DNA of 64,000 nucleotides, taken from contig NC_019869.2 of the NCBI RefSeq assembly GCF_002234675.1, positions 10,216,015-10,280,014 on the forward strand. The letters run 5' to 3'. The notes under the pieces are model-generated. The model was not told the DNA's origin, searched no databases, and saw only the letters and a program-made list of their open reading frames with translations. The translations under genes were made by a program, and so were the position numbers. Origin of the DNA: Oryzias latipes (taxonomy: Eukaryota > Chordata > Actinopteri > Beloniformes > Adrianichthyidae). This document shows, piece after piece, positions 51,801-63,955 of the stretch. Each line of letters begins with the position of its first letter. The stretch's first letter is position 1.

Positions 51801-54800
51801 CCTTGCATCTGGTGGAAGGTTGGCACCAGTGTTCGGCAGTGGAGCCGTCACCAGTGTGTGAATGTGTGTGTGCATGGGTAAATGTGACTGTAACTGTAAA
51901 GCTCTTTGGGCCTTCGAAGAAGGTAGAAAAGCGCTATATAAGGATACGCCCCATTTACCATTTAATGAAAATAAAATGTTTGACATTTATTTTAGGATTT
52001 TACCCCAAAGCTTGAATATGGTTAACGAAATTATCAAGAAAAAGTTAGACTTTGGTTTAAGCAGCAGCCTCACAAAGATGTTTCTTTTTTCTTCACCAAA
52101 GTCTCAATCTGTCTTTTCCTATCTTATTTTCTTTCTCTCTTTGGTGAAATTTGAATATAAACTATTTGATTGCCTTAAAAAAGGCAAATGCAGTAATTAT
52201 TGTAATATAAACTCAATATTCCAGACCCCCAAACAGCATTCCCAGCCACTTCTTTTTTTTAAATCCTCTCCTTGTGTTGTCAAAAACACAAATGTCACCA
52301 AATGTATGATCCCTGCCCCCCCTCCCTGCTCTTAATAATGCACCGGTTGTTCTAGTATTAAGAGCAGACAATGTTACTCCCGTGAACGCATTTCTGTTTG
52401 TAAAAAGCAAAAGAATATATTTTAGGGAGGAGCAAACAGGTTTGTTCTGAAAATATTTGAATCCACTGACCATAAATGGAGTTGAGTGTCATCGAGCTTA
52501 CTCTTCAACCACTCCCTCCTTTTGATTAATGCTGAAATCAAAAGAGTGTATTTCCATAATAAAGGCGCTCATATTGTCCTCACAGTAACTGAAGCAAACA
52601 GCTGTCTCCCGCTCGTGAAGCAGCATGTTTTCCCTGCAGTGTGTCCAGTCCCACTGACAACGTCTTCAGTGCTGTTTTATCTATGTATAGGATCTTGTAA
52701 TAGCCACCAAGTTTGTGGGACAGTGCATCTTCTCACAATCAGCATGCTAACAAAATAGGACCACAACGGATGGCTTGCACCACAGTAGGGTTGGGCGATG
52801 TCCCTTAAATTGGCCGTTGACGATGTTTGCTGTCAACCATCGGGATGGACGATGACATCGTCGGGGGGGGGGGTATTTTTACATTTTTCGTTCTTATATA
52901 ACTGCTATTCGTTTTTTTGCTTTTTTCATTTTATTTCCCAACTAATGACTAATCCGCGATGATCCAGTATAAACTGAGGGAAGTGACTTTAACAAAAAAA
53001 GTAACAAACAAAATAGAAAAGAAGTAGTCCGCTCCCGCACTTCACTAGTGAAGTGGACCGGCGGAGTGCGGACTTACAGCTTTGTGTTTGAGGGGAAGGG
53101 GGGGGGTGCTTTGTTACATGAGCGCTATGTGTGGGAGATTTAAGACTGCGATCCGTCCCGCAGCTCTAGGGGTACAAGCAACCGAACTCAGAACCGGGTC
53201 TAAAAGTGTGTGTCTGAGCACAGCTCGGATCCTCAGCAGACACACAGCGGTGTGAGCTTCAAAGCAGAAATGTCGCTCAGTCCTTAGAAAACATTCAAAC
53301 AATCACGCGGATTTGTGTTTCCAGTCGTGTCCCGACTAAATAAAGGCTGATGTTATTCTTACATGTTTACGTGCAGCCAGCAAGCAGCACCACCCAAAGC
53401 TATTGTTGTTAGCCCGTGTTAGCATACTGCTAATACTGGCTTCGTTCAGAAAAAGCACTGACCACACGGATTAAAATTCAAATGATGAGCGAACAGGTGT
53501 TTCATAATAACCGTAACATTATTAAAAGCACGTTTAGAAGATCATCTCGTATTTTACCGAGCTGACATGTCAATGTATATATCCGCTCGGCGCTGTTTAA
53601 CATTGTTTTGTATTGAATTGTTACATTCAATAAAGTTTGAAAAAAAAAGCCGCTTGGCGGAATTTATATCCTTCCGGTTTTCAAACCCTACTGCGCATGT
53701 GCGAATGATTTATTCCGACGGAAAGTGTGAATTTAGTGAACTTTTTTTAATTCTGAAAACATTTTTCTTTCCATGTACACGGTTGGATTCTAATCCGACC
53801 ATTGATCCCATCAAGATATTTTGTACATGTAACCGCGGCTTATGGTGTCGACGCGCAACGTGGCGGGGGCGTGGCATCACGATGATGTCTCTCCATCGGG
53901 ATGTCAGTCACCCATCACGATGGACGATGATATCGTCCATCGGCAAATCCCTACACCACAGTGCAGCTGGCTACCTCTGGGCCACAGGGCTTTTAGGGAC
54001 CTGCTTTAATTGATTATAATGGTTTTCTAATCAAAGCAACACCACCAGGAGTCCATGCTGCTGTGCAACCAAAGGAAATTGTCTTCAGCTGGACCATGTT
54101 TTCAATTTTCTTTTCTTGCCTGAGCATTCTTAACAAAAAAAATTGGCACTCGTTCCTATTATCTGCTTTCATCATCATTTGTGGCTACCTATTAGTAAGC
54201 TACTTGCCTTTTTAAATCACTGCAATTTTTGTTTTGAATACCTCAAATTGCTAGGTTCTCTGGTGTGACCTGAAATTTCTATTGATCACATTATTGAAAA
54301 ACTAGGTCACATAACAATAATGGATTGGATTTATCTTTGCCGGCTGGCCAGGAACCAGGAGCCGGGACGGGTACTATTTGGCGAATGCGCCTGTACCATC
54401 GATTTAACATTGACACTGGCCGCCTCTACCATGAACGGCGTTGAGAATAAAGACTGTCAGTTGATGTCATTTGTGCCCCCACCTGTGTAAAGCTCTTTAT
54501 TTATGCAAGACACAGCTTGCACAAAATCAAGGGCAGGGCTACTCAGCTCAGCACCAATGGCCATGTAGAGGAGATTTTTGCAACAGAGGCTTCAGATTAA
54601 CATAAAATATGTTTTCTTTAAGACATTTAGGTTGTGGGATTTTAGTGAACACCTTCATAATCATAATTAAAACCCCACTGGAAATGTTTTTATTAAAACA
54701 ATTGTCATGGGGGACTTCAAGGCTTTACAGGCATGCCTTTAATCTGACCTTTTTGGGAGTGCTTCGATGTAAGTGGTGGAGGATGGAAGGTGGTCTGATG

Positions 54801-57800
54801 GTGCAGAATGTAGTATGAGATGTCAGTGGGTTGTTGTCACAGATGAGTTGCAGACTTTAGAATTAGGAATGTTTAAAAGCATCTTTTGAAAATTTGAGTT
54901 GAATGAAATACCTGGTGGATTCCTGTGGTCTTACAGTGCTGCATCATTGCCATGTTGCAATGAAGTGTCATAAAATGACTGTTTGAATAAAAGCTAATCA
55001 TTTGGAATTTTTAAAAAAGAAATTACAAGCTTTCAATATTTCAAATATATTCATTGTATTTTGTAACTTTAAATATAGTTTATCGTCAAAATAATGCACA
55101 TGAATATTTATTTTATTAGATCTAATTCAGGCTGAATCATAAGTAAGTCTTAACATTTTCCAGCCACACCTAACATCAGTATTTACAGGTCATTGTTTTT
55201 CAAATCAGCTGTATTTAGGAGAGAACCCTAGTCTTGATGAAAAATCTAGAGTTTGTTGTTCAAGTTTAGGCATCAAAGTTGAGGATTTGACATTTTAAAT
55301 TACTCAGCAGTGCAGTGTTTTTGAATTTGCTTCAGCACTTTCAGTTTTATGAAACTGTTCTGGTAAGTTACACAAGCAGAGCAAAATAACATTTTTTAAG
55401 GACGTGGATTATTCCACGTGATTTTTTCCAACAATTAATCTTTCCTCCCTTTTTCCTCCTTACGATTTGAACTTTGAGTACACTTTGTAGATTAAGGGCA
55501 GTGAGTACTTGCTTCGTTTTTTTACTGTTTGTTTTGGAATCCCATTTTGGTGCATGAGCCTTGATTTTGTTCCATGCTTAGCGTTTCTGTTAACAGCAGT
55601 GCCTTTTTTCTGTTTTGAAATGTGGAAAGATGACATCCTGTCCTCTGTGAATCGTGATGTTTTTCACTTTTCTTTTTAACTCCTTGTTCTAAAACTCTTG
55701 GCAGGCTTGGTTCCATTTGTTTTGGCAGAAGTTAAAGTTGACACATCTTTAAATGTTAAAGAAAAGCTTTAAAATCTTTTCTCTACTTATGGTTTTTTAA
55801 TTAGTTGAAATATATGGCATTGTATTTCTATTGGCTAAACAGCTATCAGTTTATTTCTGTGCAGATAAACAAAGAACCCATTTAGATTTTAATGCAACAC
55901 TGCAATGTTAATATTAGGTTTATTTTAAAGGTACATTTTACAGATACTATACAATGAAAATATATTTCTGTTTCTTTCTCAAAATCACCTTGTGGCAACA
56001 ATTGGCGTCCCGTGTGTTCAATAGTATTGCTGACAAAATCTTACATGAATTGTAACCAAAGCGATGGGATGAATAGCCTGTTCTATTTGAAAAATCTCTA
56101 CTGGCATTGACTCCTAATAGACTGTCAATTCACAAGTGCTTGTCCAGCTGTGGACCATTTCCATGTGCTCGACATGAGTCACAATCAAGGTTAACTTATT
56201 CCGACATTTATTTTGGAATCAGGTTTTAACCCACTTTAGGAGACAGAGATGCAACATAAATGTGGGCTTGAGAGACATACCAGAGCAGTTTTAGTCATTT
56301 ATGTTTATTAGATCAACACAAAGTGTGTTCTTTTGATAAAAATCAATATGTAATCAGTCACAGATCATCTTACGTCTTTACTTTTGATAACGTATGAAAA
56401 ACAGTCGGGACCATTTTCCTTTAAGGTGGATTTACATTGGCAGGTCGGAATCACAGCAGCCTTTAACAAGCGTGAAATCTCACCTGAAATGTGGTGCGGA
56501 TCAAAAATATGAACTAGCTTGTTTCTCTTTGAAGTAGGGGTGTAACGATTCGTTTTAACAACGATTCGATTCATATCATAAATTGTGGTTGTTGATATGA
56601 TCCATAGTAGATATTGAATGATCAGATTCACTTACCTAAAATGGATCCGGGACATCTTTAGCCAAAACTTCAACCAGGGTGACTCAGAGATAAATACCTG
56701 GTACTGAACAGTGCAGGGGAAGTTTTCCAGATTCCTTGTATTTTCGTGCAATGTACCGTATATTAAATATGTGTACAAACTTGTAAACAAGAGTTAATGG
56801 GTAATCCATTCACATTTTAGTTTCATAATGTTCATTCCACTGTTGTTTTTGGACTGGAATGATGGACTGATTTATTTTTATTTGCCATTACGTGTGTGTT
56901 GTCCGTTGTGATGCACTTGGTCTTTTTTAGGTTATAGTAAAATAAACCCACCATGCTTCAATGCAAATGGTATTGATGATCTCATTTTGAAACAATTTTT
57001 TTAGATTTTAAGGTGATTTGATTGGATAAACTACTTGTCTCATAAAGATCAATCCGGTTGGAATTATTTGTTACCCATTCAACTTTAAAGTAAACCAAAG
57101 AGGGGAGGTTAAGCAAAGGGAGTACACGGCATTAAGGCCGGATATTAGGAGGTGAGAAATAAACTGCATACAGTGCAAAATGGAAGAAGTAGCTCCAATT
57201 AAAAAGTAGTAAAATGTCCAAAAGAATGTCTGTCAGAGTAAGAAATAAAAGCCCTTACTACAAGGGCATAACCAGAAGCTGGTTTTGCTAGTTTTTTTTG
57301 CCCATCTTGGTCTGGCACTATTTCACCCTGGTGAGCGCCATATGGAACTACCGATACGGGATTATTCCAGGCAGTTTGATCTGCTCAGAATTTGATTCAC
57401 TTCTAAGAAAGCTGTGTGTGAATGCAAACCAAACTAGATGACTATTTTTAGTGGCAAAGTAGCTTCAGAATAATGAATTTTGTTCTTTTGGCACTGCTGC
57501 TCTTAGTCTTTTATTCACTCTAGGAGTATGTATTATTGCAATCTTATCTTTTGTGGCAGCTGTAACCGAGTCTTTGTTGATAGCTGATGGATTGGCTGCT
57601 GTCCCAGAGGAAAGTATAAGTTTGAATTTCAGTTTCAAGCTTGTTTTTTTTTTTCTGCACTCTAATCTGGAATGTTTCCAAGGACTTTCATTGTACTCTA
57701 AGCTATAAAACTTAAGAAACAGACCCACTTAATTTTCTTTAGGGCAGATAATAAAGGGGGGAAAGGTAACACTATAGAAGACATTGTTTGTCTTCTTCCA

Positions 57801-58230
57801 TATGTGTTTGAAATAAGCATAATCTAAAGGGTAAACTCAGAATTTGTTGTGTTTTTGAGAAAACAAAGCAATGTACTGAGCTGGATTTATGACAAAGCTG
57901 CTTCTTAAATCCAGTGCTGTTTGAAACTGGCCAGGAGTCTGCAGAAAAAAAAGTTGTTGCATTTCTGTTTGTAATAAACAAGCTAGCAAAGTTCAGTTTT
58001 TTGTTATAAATGTTTAAAGAAAAATGATAAGAAACAACACAGAACATCCATTCATGCCTAAGATTTGCTAAGATTAGTTCCAACTAATGAATTTAATTTT
58101 GTGCTGTAGATCATCGACCAGGAGATCAACCCTTATGTGGATCAGTGGGAAGCAGATGGGATATTTCCAGCCCACAAGATCTTCAAGATCTTGGGAAACG
58201 CTGGCTTCCTTGGAGTCAACAAGCCAGTTG
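45860..58230 (+). CDS. Acyl-CoA dehydrogenase family, mitochondrial, 5' exons (partial)
   Basis: Flavoprotein family that oxidises acyl-CoA thioesters in mitochondria; only the N-terminus is in the window. Exon 1 is 45860-46051 (64 codons, donor gtatgc) and exon 2 is 58110-58230 (acceptor gtgctgtag, donor gtaaag, ends phase 1). Residues 1 to about 30 are rich in Arg and Leu with one acidic residue, a typical mitochondrial presequence. Residues from about 50 ([14 protein letters not shown], then [14 protein letters not shown]) through [12 protein letters not shown] are the start of the acyl-CoA dehydrogenase N-terminal helical domain. The next codon would begin with G, compatible with the family's E-Y-G-G. 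It resembles proteins labelled probable acyl-CoA dehydrogenase 6; I am not sure of a symbol. The 12-kb intron 1 is mostly repeats. The flavin-binding and catalytic exons are right of the window. The ATG at 45860 is in a good context (gagATGg). Confidence 0.86.
47192..47891. mobile_element. Non-autonomous DNA transposon
   Basis: Left GGGCCAAATCCGGATTGCTT; right, on the minus strand, GTGTCCAAATTCCTTCCCTA then CTCACTACATAGCGC. This is a common fish repeat end. About 700 bp and non-coding. Confidence 0.6.
48657..48917. mobile_element. TTAA-flanked MITE with internal inverted repeat
   Basis: TTAA on both sides (48653-48656, 48918-48921). Ends AACACCAGAACTT and (minus) AACACCAGAGAATT. A second inverted pair inside: ACTACCGTAACTC and its mirror GAGTTACGGTAGT. 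Piggybac-like by target. Confidence 0.72.
49440..49592 (+). mobile_element. RTE-like LINE 3' fragment
   Basis: GCATGTTCTTCCCGTGCATG, GGGTTTTCTCCAAGGAC, GGGTTAATTGGTTAATCTAA and an ATGGATGGATT end. This is the decayed 3' region of the family whose tail is also at 12484. Confidence 0.65.
50103..51106 (+). mobile_element. Tc1-like transposon, internally rearranged
   Basis: Inverted ends: left AAAAGTATTTAGTCAGCCAT, right (minus) AAAGTATTTAGTCAGCAACC, both followed by AAAAAGATGAGAGAGGCC. The plus strand at 50640-50895 holds a transposase C-terminal remnant ([17 protein letters not shown]) with stops. Its middle is replaced by unrelated DNA ending in a LINE-like GAAATAAAGAAAATTGAAAT tail. Confidence 0.8.
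51686..51962 (+). mobile_element. tRNA-derived SINE, full length
   Basis: Best copy of the local SINE family. tRNA-like head from 51686 (GTGGTGCAGTAGTAGGGC), B box GGTTCGATACC (51738-51748), body TGTCCTTGGGCAAGACACTG and GTTCGGCAGTGGAGCCG. Tail GTAAAGCTCTTTGGGCCTTC and AAAAGCGCTATATAAGGATA. About 277 bp. Confidence 0.9.
52786..53953. mobile_element. hAT non-autonomous element
   Basis: A perfect 8-bp target duplication CACCACAG flanks it (52778-52785 and 53954-53961). Ends TAGGGTTGGGCGATG and (minus) TAGGGATTTGCCGATG, followed by repeated GGACGATGA(C/T)ATCGTC motifs in both arms. 1168 bp with no transposase motif seen, so non-autonomous. Confidence 0.9.
56536..56640. mobile_element. hAT-like end fragment
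   Basis: TAGGGGTGTAACGATTCG followed by ACGATTCGATTCATATCA, a widespread fish hAT terminus. Only one end is recognised. A related fragment is at 63124. Confidence 0.55.
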
Positions 58231-59266
58231 GTAAAGAATGAACTATTTGCTGTTGGTTTATTTTCCAGATGTATTCAAGGGGCCTCCATTGTCTCATAAC
58301 AAGGCTTGGTTTAATTGAAAACGTTTTTTTCAAATTAATGTTGACTTGGAAAATGTGCAATCCGTTTTTCAAATCAATGAAAACATTTTCTTTTCAATGA
58401 ACATTTATTTTACCTTTTTAAAATGAAAACATTTTTTGTCAGTTTCAGTTTTCAAAGTAGGAATTTCTAGTTTCCCTTTTCCCAGTGAACTCATGAGTCA
58501 TACAAAAACTGTTTTTATAATCAATCAAAGTTGGTTTTCCAATGGAGTTTTGAAAATGAATTATTACTTAATCTAATTGCATCAAATTGTAAATCACTTT
58601 GTGAAATTTCTTTTCCATTATTTGATATCTTATACCCACATGTGTACCCAGCTGTGTTACCGACTCAACTGATGGAAGGATATTACAAAGCACAGAACAG
58701 TACTCTGCATTTTTCTATTGCCATGCTTTCTGTGTATGACTAAAAGCTTGTGAGAGAAAAAATGGACTTTCAGCAGATGATCTCATCTATATTTGGTGAA
58801 AAACTGTGCTGCAGGCTCTGAAATGTGATGCAGAAAATGAAACATGTACACATGGTGTCATGTAAAGGCTCAGCAGAGGACTGCACCACAAATCTGTAGG
58901 TCAGAGAAAAGGGAGGGTGAGGGAACTGAAAAGTGCTGAGTACACAGGCATTAGGCATTACTTGACAAGATTAGAGACTTGGATCAGCCCAGCAGTAGAC
59001 TGGGGGCTTATAGACTGTTTTATCAGCTAACAGAACGTGTGCTATCATGTAAAAATATATTAGAAGTAAAATAAGCAAAAGAACTGGCTGGTTTAGGTTA
59101 TTGGCGTGACCGGTTGAAAGTTTTGCTTGAAAAATAAAGCAAAAATAAACGGAAATAGCAAATTTTGTAGTTCCTCAAAAGACCACTAGGGCAATGTATT
59201 TTTTTATTTCTGATTTACTGTAAACAGGGAGCCTGTGGCTTGCCATAGTAACTTGTAAATCTTTTT

Positions 59267-59588
59267 TTGTAATAATGATGGATTGGATTTATCAGCGCTT
59301 TTCCAGATGCCCAAAGCGCTTACAATGTGTCCATTATTTATTCACTCTTCATTCATACTTGGTGATGGTGGAGGCGTGGCTGCCAGTTCATGCCTACGGT
59401 CCCTCTGACCATCACCGGGACCATTCATGCACAGTCATGCAGGTAGCATGCAGGTAGGCAGTAGCGTTAAGGTAGCATGTACACATGCGTCAAGGGCCCG
59501 AGGGCCCTCACTGGGTGGTGTGCTCATTCCTCCCGGGGAATCGAACCCTGGTTTCCTTCACATTACCAACCGAGCTACCCAGCCGCCT
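59267..59588 (-). mobile_element. tRNA-derived SINE (second family)
   Basis: The minus strand starts GGCGGCTGGGTAGCTCGG with A box TAGCTCGGTTGG (59577-59566) and B box GGTTCGATTCC (59547-59537). It ends in AAAGCGCTGATAAATCCA. Tail fragments (AATGGATTGGATTTATC) recur at 54322 and 60112. Confidence 0.85.
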
Positions 59589-60080
59589 ATCAATCCTAGG
59601 GTATTAATGAACCTTTTAACACATTTGATTCAGAATGCAAGACTAGGTTTTAGAGTTATTTCTTTCCTAATTATTGATTATGATCACTAAGAGAAGAGAA
59701 AACATAGAGATATTTATCCCTGCCTATGCTGCTTATAGACTAAGCCGAACACTTTCCCCTTAACATTCATTGTTAAATAAAAAAGCAGGACGTTTTTCCA
59801 GGGAGAGGACCATGATGACCCTTGGCCCACTGCCGGTTTCCTTCAGCTCCGACAAGGAGCTTTCTGCAGATTAGTACATAAAAATGACCTTGTCCCCTTC
59901 CTGAACCACACATCCAGGCAGCTTGTACTTTTTTCCTTTTGACAGGCTGTATTTTTTTGTTTTACAATAATACACTTTCAGTGAAACTTCATTGTTTTCC
60001 TTGTTTTCTTTAATGATTTTAACAGTTTAAATGTAAAAATGCCTGTCACCCCAATCATGTAAAGATGCCATACAAGTAAG

Positions 60081-61306
60081 TAGGGCTGGGCAATAAAATC
60101 TCCAATTTAATAATGGATTGGATTTATCATTTAAAAAAATATAAATCTCAGATTTTATTTTATTTTAATTCGATTTTCGATTTTTTTTCCCCTGATTTTT
60201 CCCCCCCCCTACTTAAACAAAAGCAATAGGTGCAAACGGCAGACAACTTAAAGCAAATTTTGCTTTTATGTAATAAAACGGAAGACAAATGTAACCTCCA
60301 TTTCTGGGATAAATAGTAAATAAATGAACACACTCTTGGAATCAAAGTCCCAGCTGTGTTTTCAGTCACACTTTGTAGTCTAGACTAAAAGTAGACAAAC
60401 ATTCACCTTGAGAGTAGCAGCATTTTCTAAAGGATTAACAATACAGCTCATATCTGGGGTCTAAGGTTTTAATTAAATTAACAAACCCCAACTTCTCCCC
60501 GGTATACATGGGTACCATGTCTTTGGCTGTATGCAAAGCAACCGCTTTGGTGATTGTTCTCCACCGTGCCCCTTTCCTAGGGATGGGTACCGAGCCCCGG
60601 TATTAAACCAGCCCCGGGGCAAAATTCTTCAAGACCGCAGTGTCTGTAAGATCTGACCTCAATGGTTCTGCTATCGGTACTGGAGAAGTCGCATTGTTTT
60701 GTGGCCCACAAGATAAAAACTAGAGCTGTGACGGTGTGGGATTTGTGATCACCACGGTGATGAAGCAGCAGTCAACTGCCCCCCCCCCCCCCCCTCCCCC
60801 TTCTGCCCCGCCCCGCCGCCGAACACAAAATCCCCCGGCGGATGCGTCGCAAATGAATACAAGTAATAATTACAACGCAGTATTCTTTATGAACAAATAA
60901 CATTAACAACTAACTACTAACTAATGAACTAACTAACTAATGAACTAACTATATAGGTGTTGTAGAATGAGTATGTGTGTGTGTCAGCGCACTGACACAC
61001 AAGTTGCAGTGTGGGGTCTCTTCCTCCACGTCTGTGGCAGCAAACTAACCAGTTCCAAACGACAGATGATTTTCTTGGGAACAAACGTCCCACTCTCACC
61101 GGTAGCCATGTTGTCGCTTGCTGTTTTGTGGTGGTGTGATGTTGTTGTTTGTCGCTTGCCATACCGCTGTGTGAAAATAACGCTACGGAAGCTCTGGGGA
61201 GCCAAAAAATGCGCCATTACACAAAACCTCGATTTAGTTATTTTTGAAATCGCCCGTAACAAAAAATTCGAATTAATTCATTCAATCGATTTTTCGCCCA
61301 GGCCTA
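60081..61306. mobile_element. hAT element with nested fragments
   Basis: Ends TAGGGCTGGGCAATAAAATC and (minus) TAGGCCTGGGCGAAAAATCG. Flanking 8-mers CAAGTAAG and CAAGTAAA are a 7/8 target duplication. Inside are pieces starting TAGGGATGGGTACCGAGC (60579) and TAGAGCTGTGACGGTG (60720), which look like ends of other hAT elements, and a pure C tract at 60779-60795. Confidence 0.82.
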
Positions 61307-63123
61307 CAAGTAAACAGATTGATTTTTTAAAGTTATTTACAATAGAAAGTTGACTGTAAATCAAATGAAATTTAATGAACTTTTATTAACGAGAAGGGAG
61401 ATTCTGTCTTCAATCCAAGGCTTTGTAATTTAATTAAAAAATTGCTTTAGAAAACCAAACCAATATCATTCATTCAATAATTTTTGCATTGTTACTAGAA
61501 TGCAGACATTTATAAATTGGACTTGGTTTAAATTAAGCTAAAGAAGCCATGTCCTGACATTTGAGGCAGCTATTTCCGGTCATTTCTGCTTTTGCCATTG
61601 TCTGCTAATAGTTTTTAATTTAACAGATTTGAACGTCTCATCTTGTCTAAAAAAAACGGTTTTAGCGATTCTCAGATTATTAGCTGTTATATCAACAAAA
61701 CAGCGTCTCAGCTCTCCCTGCACTTTTTGCTGCTGATAACCGAAATCAGGTGTGTTAAATCAACCAGGAGGAGAAACCTGAGCTGCTGATCAGCAGAAAG
61801 CAGGGTAGAGGACACTGTGAAACAGTCAGGGTGGTACCTCTCAAGGTGTGGGCAACCCAGTATTAAAAACTATAAAAAAGTGAATTTTGTGGTTTTTATT
61901 TTGGACCTCCCTTCATATGCTCCAAATCTGTGTGTTTTAGTCTGCACCATATATGCTGCTCCACCCAAGTATAAACATGGAGGAGAACATCTGCAGCTCT
62001 GAACAAACCTCTGTGTGTTTGGGTGAAATGTGTGACGGTTTTATTTCTCTCTGCTTGCTTTTTCAAGCAGCCAGCCCGCTGTTTTGTTTCAAGTAGGATA
62101 AACCTTGGTGCTTCCTTTTGTTCACATGAGCCCCTGCTGGGTTTGCCAGACTCCACACTTATCACTGCACAGGCTGCACCTGTTTCCTCTTATGGAAGGA
62201 AACATTACCTTTTTAACTCGTCCCACTGCAATTCTTTCTTTCGGACTGTACTTTTTTTCATTCCGTCTTTGACGTCCTGCCAGACTTTGCTTTTCAATAT
62301 TCCATAAGCAGTCTGACAGGTGGTATTAGACCGCTTTGCCAGGGTTGGAGACTTCAATATGGTCAATTCTCTCATAATTATTCATTGTCAGTCAGCCACC
62401 GCATCCATTATTCAGCTGCTGGCAGGCTGTGTTTAATCACAGGACATTTTAGCGCTGAGCGGTCACACATGCCCAGCCTTGTTACTTTCGACTGGCTGGA
62501 TGTTATCAAGACATTTATCCAAAATGAAGAACTGTCAGCCGACATTTGATTGAGCAGTAATCAGATGGTGTCGTCCAGGTTTCCCGCTTGAGTCTCGATG
62601 ACAGCTGCAGATGAGGAAATGATGATTTCTTGTTGCCTCAGACAGGAACTCGCAGTCAGAGATAAACTGGTTAGATTTTCTGTGTTGGGGAAGACAAGAT
62701 CTGTGTCATTTTAGGTTGAAACTCAGGAATCAGAGCATGACAGTATTGAGGTGGCGATATTTTGTGTCTAAGAGCAATCAGGAAAAGCACGTTTTTGAAT
62801 GTAATTCACAATTGACATTTGAGATGTCTATCCTACAACGATGATAGTATTGCCTTTTTACGGAGCTTTCTAAAAGCTTCTATTAGGACTGCAAAATAAC
62901 ATGTGATTTGCTATTTTCTTTCAACTTAAAAGTGATGATGTGATGTCCCAGACATTTCACCCTTGGTTTCACTTCTACACAGAACTTACACCAGAAGTCC
63001 TGTTTAATTTCTGCAATCCTCCTTTTGTCACAAGGCGCTTTCTCCTGCCAGCCTTTCAAAGTAAGACGGTACTGTCATGAAATCTGACTGGAACATGCCA
63101 ATTAGATGTTTCTCCATACCAAG

Positions 63124-63205
63124 CAGGGATGCAACGATTCGCTTTCCCCACAATGCAGTTGGATTTTTGGGGTCATAGTTTTTTTTCGGTTTGATATACA
63201 AAAGG
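63124..63205. mobile_element. hAT-like end fragment
   Basis: CAGGGATGCAACGATTCGCT resembles the end at 56537 (GGGTGTAACGATTCG). Fragment only. Confidence 0.45.
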
Positions 63206-63727
63206 CTAAATATTATTTACTAATGAGCAAGTAAAAATGAAGAAAAAGCTTTCCGTTGTCTCATACTATGGTGCAATGTAGTAAAACAATACATATAATA
63301 AATTCTTCTTAAATTTAACCCAATTTGTGTGTCTGACACATTTAATGTAGGCATACTGGAATGCAGTAGAGATGCGATTCTCCTATGATTTGATTCAGTA
63401 GTGTAAGGTATGTTTTAGTTGTAAACCGGGAATATTGTAAACCAGCTCCCATATATTCTACTTAATGGATAGTTTTACTATAGAACTATGAACTTGAACC
63501 TGATTGAAAATTTCAAGACAGTGACATTTTTGGTGATATCTCTCTTATTTGTATGTACATCTCATTCAATGTGGATATTTTAGTTTAGTAAACTGCAAAG
63601 GTTTCAGACCAAGTGCTTTTCTTTTCCATTGATGGCATCCATGGTCCACTAGCTTTTCCATACACGAGTCCAACAAAAAGCTTCCACTCAGAAACCTTTT
63701 CAGGAATCATTTTGTTTCTGTCCTGTT

Positions 63728-63733
63728 TTTATT
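63728..63733 (-). terminator. Candidate polyadenylation signal for the right-edge exon
   Basis: AATAAA on the minus strand about 160 bp after the TAA at 63892. It is only meaningful if the right-edge exon is real. Confidence 0.3.
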
Positions 63734-63891
63734 TACATCTTTCTTACACCAAACTGATAGAAAGTGGATCATGAAAGCGTTTGTTTTTGATGGATCTAAA
63801 AGGAAAGAATAGCAGACTCAAAGTCTTGTTCTTATTAAAAATGGACGGGTAGTCCAGGTAATGACAACGTGCTAAAAAGGAGGTAAAGGGA

Positions 63892-63955
63892 TTAACCGTC
63901 ATCTGTAAACATGTGCTCCACAAATCCATTAAGGACCTGAGGTCTGTAACCGTTC
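63892..63955 (-). CDS. Possible last coding exon of an unidentified gene
   Basis: On the minus strand a pyrimidine-rich tract ends in an acceptor (ttggtgcag). It is followed by an open stretch reading NGYRPQVLNGFVEHMFTDDG and then TAA at 63894-63892. An AATAAA on the same strand at 63733-63728 would close a 3'UTR of about 160 bp. The exon begins with the third base of a codon. The peptide has the composition of a real protein end, but I do not recognise the gene. It could be chance, because 20 codons is short. If real, this gene converges on the acyl-CoA dehydrogenase gene or lies within its intron 2. Confidence 0.33.

Larger units (their letters stand above)
46052..58109 (+). other. Intron 1 of the acyl-CoA dehydrogenase gene
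   Basis: About 12 kb, with donor gtatgc and acceptor tgctgtag. It carries MITEs at 47192 and 48657, a Tc1 element, a SINE, a hAT element at 52786 and fragments. I recognise nothing in 46100-47180, 49100-49430, 54010-56530 or 56640-58100. Confidence 0.75.
58231..63727 (+). other. Intron 2 of the acyl-CoA dehydrogenase gene (incomplete)
   Basis: No exon 3 (expected to begin with the rest of an E-Y-G-G codon block) was found. A SINE, a hAT element and a hAT fragment are listed. 58240-59260, 59600-60070 and 61310-63110 show nothing recognised. 62300-62640 has the even composition of possible regulatory DNA. Confidence 0.55.

Noticed and set aside
53567..54013. 148-residue plus-strand reading frame
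   Set aside because: Lies mostly inside the hAT element at 52786 and crosses its right end and target duplication.
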